Part shown: one piece after another, positions 6,851 to 9,661 of the stretch | Layout: every line of letters begins with the position of its first letter | Position numbering within the stretch: the first letter of the stretch is position 1 | Source of the DNA: JBEBXQ01 sp040391535 | GTDB lineage: Bacteria; Bacteroidota; Bacteroidia; Cytophagales; Spirosomataceae | Length of the DNA stretch: 9,661 nucleotides | Direction of reading: 5' to 3' | Assembly: GCA_040391535.1 (NCBI GenBank) | Contig: JBEBXQ010000161.1 | Span: 1-9,661, forward strand | The notes under the pieces: model-generated | Told to the model about the DNA's origin: nothing | Database searches by the model: none | What the model saw: the letters and a program-made list of their open reading frames with translations, nothing else | Translations under genes and position numbers: made by a program

Positions 6851-7522
6851 ATGCAACTCAGAAAGTGGCCTTTATATTGTTTTTTTGTACTGCTGCTGTC
6901 CGTTCCGGTGGCAGGATCGGCTCAATATGCCTTTAAAATTGCAAAGGTGCGCTATCAGGGCGGAGGCGACTGGTATGCCAACAAAACTGCTTTGCCTAAC
7001 CTGATAAAGTTCTGTAATCAGGAACTCAAAATGAATATTGATCCGGAGGATCAGGTGGTAGATGTGGGGAGCATTGAAATATACAATTATCCTTATGTCT
7101 ATCTCACCGGGCACGGAAATGTGCTGTTCTCAAATGAAGAAGCTTTTAATCTCCGGAATTATCTCATGTCAGGCGGATTTTTACATATTGACGATAATTA
7201 TGGGCTGGACGTGTTTATCCGAAGAGAAATGAAAAAAGTATTTCCAGAGCTCAGTTTTGTAGAAATTCCGTTTAATCATCCTGTTTACAGACAAAAATTC
7301 ACCTTTTCTGACGGACTTCCGAAAATACATGAGCACGACGCGAAAAGGCCACAGGGATTCGGACTTTTCTTTGAAGGACGGCTGGTGTGTTATTACTCGT
7401 ATGAAAGCGACCTGGGAAATGGCTGGGAAGACCAGAGCGTACATAATGATCCGGAAGAAATCAGGCTGAAAGCTTTACAAATGGGGGCTAATATGCTGAT
7501 GTTCGCTACAACGATGCTTTAA
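6851..7522 (+). CDS. Secreted DUF4159 domain protein
   Basis: The product is 223 aa with an N-terminal signal peptide (positive MQLRKW, hydrophobic core to about residue 20, probable cleavage after GSA at 22-24), so it should be exported to the periplasm. The rest is a single DUF4159 domain: KVRYQGGGDWYANKTALPN at 32-50, PYVYLTGHGNVLFSNEE at 81-97, YLMSGGFLHIDDNYG at 104-118 and SDLGNGWED at 186-194. DUF4159 has a fold related to class I glutamine amidotransferases; its biochemical role is not established, and I see no Cys-His-Glu triad that would support amidotransferase activity. In Bacteroidota such domains occur in envelope proteins and near BatA/MoxR clusters, but none of those genes is here. 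It is probably in an operon with rsmE. It converges on the regulator gene with 8 bp between stops and no separate terminator. Confidence 0.88.
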   Translation: MQLRKWPLYCFFVLLLSVPVAGSAQYAFKIAKVRYQGGGDWYANKTALPNLIKFCNQELKMNIDPEDQVVDVGSIEIYNYPYVYLTGHGNVLFSNEEAFNLRNYLMSGGFLHIDDNYGLDVFIRREMKKVFPELSFVEIPFNHPVYRQKFTFSDGLPKIHEHDAKRPQGFGLFFEGRLVCYYSYESDLGNGWEDQSVHNDPEEIRLKALQMGANMLMFATTML

Positions 7523-7530
7523 AATCACTT

Positions 7531-9027
7531 CTATCCACGGTCCTTCAGCATTTTCCTGATGGTTGTATTAATCGTATCGGTTTTGAGTTTTTTCTGAATT
7601 ACAACGGGTGCAGCCATACGTTCTGAACAATTGTATAACTCACACCGCTCACAGGTTTCATTGACCTGGCGCCCGGGAATATCAAGATCCCGGCTGAACC
7701 TGATTTGCTTCCGTGTCTGTGCATTCATCGGAATCCCCATTGAAACACTCATATTCTGATTAGACCCTATCCCTGCCGCTTTGGCAAAGCTGATAATCAT
7801 ATATTCATTTTTACTGTTGACATAGGTAGATATCTGAGCCTTGCAAAGAATCTCGTCCGGATTCTCCGGTTTACGATAAGCCAGCTCATTCAGAATGGTC
7901 AGCGCCAGCCAGCGGCGGCAATAATGCTCCTCCTTCACCATATTGGGGTTATGCTTCTTGGAAAGATGCATCTCCTTGGTGAGATCAAACCGATTCTCTC
8001 CCGGAAAATTGGTGAACCGGTAGAAAAACATCTGATTGATATCAAAGTACTTAGGAAGCACATTGCTGATCCGGTAACAGAAAGTTTCGGGCGTAGTTCT
8101 GAAAAAAGTGATCATTTCCAGCAGCATTGCGGGCTGCCATTTCTCCTGCGCGAAGAATTTTTTCAGCTTCTCTACCAGCATACTCCGCTTGATGATGATC
8201 GCACTGGCAAAATAAGACGCCTTGTAATTGTTCAGGAGATTTTCAAACGAATCGGCCTCTACCAGAGAAGTGGAATACAGGCGGTTTTTCAGCTTCAGAT
8301 ATTGATACCCGATCTCCCTTCCCAATACGAAAACCCTTTGATGAACATTCAGATTTTCATTGAGCATCAGCCTCATACCATGCCCTTTCGGCACAGTCAG
8401 AGACCTGACGCCAGCCAGTTCCGGATAGGTTTTCAGAGAAATGGTCTCGATCTCGTATTTATATTCCCTTTTGAGCATATCCAGCAGATACCCTTCGTCG
8501 AGCAACCTCATTTCGGGTATATTAAAGTCTTTAAAAAACCTTTCCGCTTCCTGCTCAATATCTTCAAAATAATTATCATGCATTTCCTGGTAGGTCCTCA
8601 GAGCCGAAAAATAAAACTGTTCAACAGTCATATTGTAATTCCGAGCAATTTCGATTAAAGTTCCCACGAAAGCACTGATTTTGGTAGGTGCACCGGAAAG
8701 CAGTTCCAGTAAAGTAGCAGGATCTATTCCGAACAGCTCCAAGGGAAGCTCAGTGAGTATATTGGAATCAAGCAATTCTGAAATCGGCTCCAGTTTCTTA
8801 TTAAGCTTAAGCGAAACCAGTTCATCATACTCCACTTCCATGGCCCGCGCCAGTCCCAGTATCTTATCTGCTTTCGGATATTTTTTCCCTTTTTCAATTT
8901 CATTAATATAAGAAACCGACAAACCCGACAACCGTGAGAGGTCATTAAGGGACATCCCTTTATCAAGGCGTAACTGTTTCAGTTTCAAGCCAAAAACCAA
9001 CCGTATATTTTCAGTACTTAATGCCAC
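7531..9027 (-). CDS. XRE-family transcriptional regulator with ScfR/RamB-like C-terminus
   Basis: This 498-aa protein resembles the RamB/PrpC-regulator (ScfR) group, DNA-binding proteins that sense short-chain acyl-CoA in acetate or propionate metabolism. The XRE helix-turn-helix is at about 10-70, with the recognition segment SLNDLSRLSGLSVSYINEIE at 26-45. An ImmA/IrrE-like region covers about 190-310. At the place where peptidase members carry HExxH it has REIGY (237-241), so a metal-dependent protease activity is unlikely; degeneracy here is expected in the ScfR group. SYFASAIIIKRSML (271-284) matches the following conserved helix. The C-terminal DUF2083-like part ends with the cysteine pattern C459-x2-C462-x4-C467 (ETCERCELYNCSER), a hallmark of the group. 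The start is GTG at 9027: a TGA stop lies directly upstream in frame, and the first internal ATG (residue 25) would remove part of the DNA-binding domain. Ligand and targets are unknown; the divergently placed palindrome at 9104-9117 suggests autoregulation. Confidence 0.88.
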   Translation of the reverse strand: MALSTENIRLVFGLKLKQLRLDKGMSLNDLSRLSGLSVSYINEIEKGKKYPKADKILGLARAMEVEYDELVSLKLNKKLEPISELLDSNILTELPLELFGIDPATLLELLSGAPTKISAFVGTLIEIARNYNMTVEQFYFSALRTYQEMHDNYFEDIEQEAERFFKDFNIPEMRLLDEGYLLDMLKREYKYEIETISLKTYPELAGVRSLTVPKGHGMRLMLNENLNVHQRVFVLGREIGYQYLKLKNRLYSTSLVEADSFENLLNNYKASYFASAIIIKRSMLVEKLKKFFAQEKWQPAMLLEMITFFRTTPETFCYRISNVLPKYFDINQMFFYRFTNFPGENRFDLTKEMHLSKKHNPNMVKEEHYCRRWLALTILNELAYRKPENPDEILCKAQISTYVNSKNEYMIISFAKAAGIGSNQNMSVSMGIPMNAQTRKQIRFSRDLDIPGRQVNETCERCELYNCSERMAAPVVIQKKLKTDTINTTIRKMLKDRG

Positions 9028-9103
9028 TCAGGTAATATTAAAAATGATAATAAAATACTATAATATAGAAATAAAAAAATAAATCAGCCCAAAATAATGA
9101 CAA

Positions 9104-9117
9104 TGCGAAATTTCGCA
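9104..9117. promoter_or_regulatory. Perfect palindrome, candidate operator of the ScfR-like regulator
   Basis: TGCGAAATTTCGCA is a perfect 14-bp palindrome 76 bp upstream of the regulator's GTG start. Relative to the -7 box at 9125-9132 it covers about +2 to +15, a position suited to repression. RamB/ScfR regulators are known to bind A/T-flanked TTTGCAAA-like inverted repeats, and this site has the same general character but not the same sequence. Confidence 0.6.
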
Positions 9118-9124
9118 GTTTTGA

Positions 9125-9132
9125 CAAAATTA
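9125..9132 (-). promoter_or_regulatory. Putative -7 promoter element of the regulator gene
   Basis: On the minus strand this reads TAATTTTG, an exact TAnnTTTG match, predicting a start near 9118 and a leader of about 90 nt. It sits directly downstream of the neighbouring gene's terminator; the -33 position falls inside that hairpin and shows no TTG. A one-mismatch alternative, TTATTTTG, lies at 9090-9097. Confidence 0.4.
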
Positions 9133-9133
9133 T

Positions 9134-9160
9134 AAAAAAAGCCGGTTTAAAACCGGCTTT
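9134..9160 (-). terminator. Rho-independent terminator of the collagen-like protein gene
   Basis: GCCGGTTT (9141-9148) and AAACCGGC (9150-9157) form a strong stem. On the minus strand it is followed by seven T residues (complement of 9134-9140). It starts 14 bp past the stop codon of the gene at 9175-9661 and separates that gene from the regulator promoter. Confidence 0.88.
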
Positions 9161-9174
9161 CAGTGTTTGTAATA

Positions 9175-9661
9175 TTATTTACGGGATTTCAGGACTTTAG
9201 ACCATGATGTTGCTTTTACCTTAGGACTGAAGGTTTCCATCACCTGATCATAATTGGAAAGGTCAATCCGGGCGTCAGTTAAGAAGGATGCTGGTATTAA
9301 TACAACGCGAACATCTTCAAGATTTCTTGCCGGAGTTTCTGCACTATCTTCAGAATAACCTGTCAGAAGCAAATCAAGATAGAAAGCAGAGTCTTCCACC
9401 CCATGTACAAACGTGTATGAACTACTGCCACCTCCGGCAAATGCCACAACACCCGGCATAGGCCACCAGTAACCCTGGCTTTTGATATAGACCATAATTA
9501 CAAGATTCTCGTCATACATTGCAGCCTCGTCCTCTGTAAGATCTTCAATTGTAATAATGTTACCCCCGTCAGTAAAACCTTCCACTGCACCTGTTGAAAA
9601 TACAAATGCTCCGCCGCCACTTCCATCGCCATCTTCTCCCGGGTCGCCTTTATCACCTTTA
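9175..9661 (-). CDS. C-terminal part of a collagen-like repeat protein (partial, enters from right edge)
   Basis: The frame is open from the right edge to a TAA at 9175-9177, giving 161 codons of the 3' end; the true start lies outside the window. A GTG at 9585 is in frame but is probably internal, since codons upstream of it remain open and meaningful. Those first residues are KGDKGDPGEDGDGSGGGAF, a run of Gly-X-Y triplets typical of collagen-like repeats. The remaining roughly 140 residues form a C-terminal domain with segments such as DENLVIMVYIKSQGYWWPMP, VRVVLIPASFL and NYDQVMETF. This layout, a Gly-X-Y repeat followed by a compact aromatic-rich globular domain, is common in secreted Bacteroidota proteins of unknown role. 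A signal peptide and surface location are likely but cannot be seen here. The terminator at 9134-9160 closes the transcript. Confidence 0.8.
   Translation of the reverse strand, partial: KGDKGDPGEDGDGSGGGAFVFSTGAVEGFTDGGNIITIEDLTEDEAAMYDENLVIMVYIKSQGYWWPMPGVVAFAGGGSSSYTFVHGVEDSAFYLDLLLTGYSEDSAETPARNLEDVRVVLIPASFLTDARIDLSNYDQVMETFSPKVKATSWSKVLKSRK

Noticed and set aside
7523..7530. Possible terminator between the convergent DUF4159 and regulator genes
   Set aside because: Only 8 bp separate the stops and no hairpin with a T-run was seen on either side; the transcripts probably overlap.
7924..8658. Plus-strand open frame of 244 codons inside the regulator gene
   Set aside because: It is antisense to a well-supported regulator with clear domains. 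Its translation shows no coherent family features and it has no promoter or leader context.

Overview
The window looks like chromosomal core DNA from a Bacteroidota bacterium, most likely of the Cytophagales (a Dyadobacter/Spirosoma-like relative; this placement is inference). Three things point there. Start codons lack Shine-Dalgarno sequences and are preceded by A-rich leaders. Several intergenic regions carry exact matches to the Bacteroidota -7 promoter element TAnnTTTG. The gene set is also typical: an MtaB-type methylthiotransferase, a type III glutamine synthetase, a eukaryotic-like type II glutamine synthetase, RsmE, a DUF4159 protein and a collagen-like protein. No insertion sequence, CRISPR array, phage gene, tRNA or rRNA was seen.

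Layout from left to right. The left edge holds the first 23 codons of a minus-strand secreted or lipoprotein gene (1-71). mtaB (246-1574, minus) is divergent from glnN (1752-3938, plus), which encodes a full-length type III glutamine synthetase. glnN is followed by a perfect 14-bp inverted repeat with a nested alternative hairpin, then by a strongly acidic unrecognised protein (4052-4612, plus). Two terminator hairpins separate that gene from a convergent type II glutamine synthetase (4732-5745, minus). An AT-rich divergent promoter region of about 370 bp leads to the apparent two-gene operon rsmE-DUF4159 (6115-7522, plus). This converges, with only 8 bp between stop codons, on a 498-aa regulator with an N-terminal XRE helix-turn-helix and a ScfR/RamB-like C-terminus (7531-9027, minus). 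The regulator's upstream region holds a -7 element and a perfect 14-bp palindrome at the predicted transcription start, and abuts the terminator of a collagen-like protein gene that enters from the right edge (9175-9661, minus).

Taken together, the centre of the window is a nitrogen-assimilation locus: two structurally unrelated-in-type glutamine synthetases within 2 kb, with an uncharacterised acidic protein between them. The flanking genes serve tRNA modification, rRNA modification, envelope or secreted functions and metabolic regulation. The leads most worth following are the acidic protein between the two synthetases, the glnN-downstream inverted repeat, and the operator-like palindromes sitting on predicted transcription starts. 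I did not find clear evidence of a wholly new multi-gene system.
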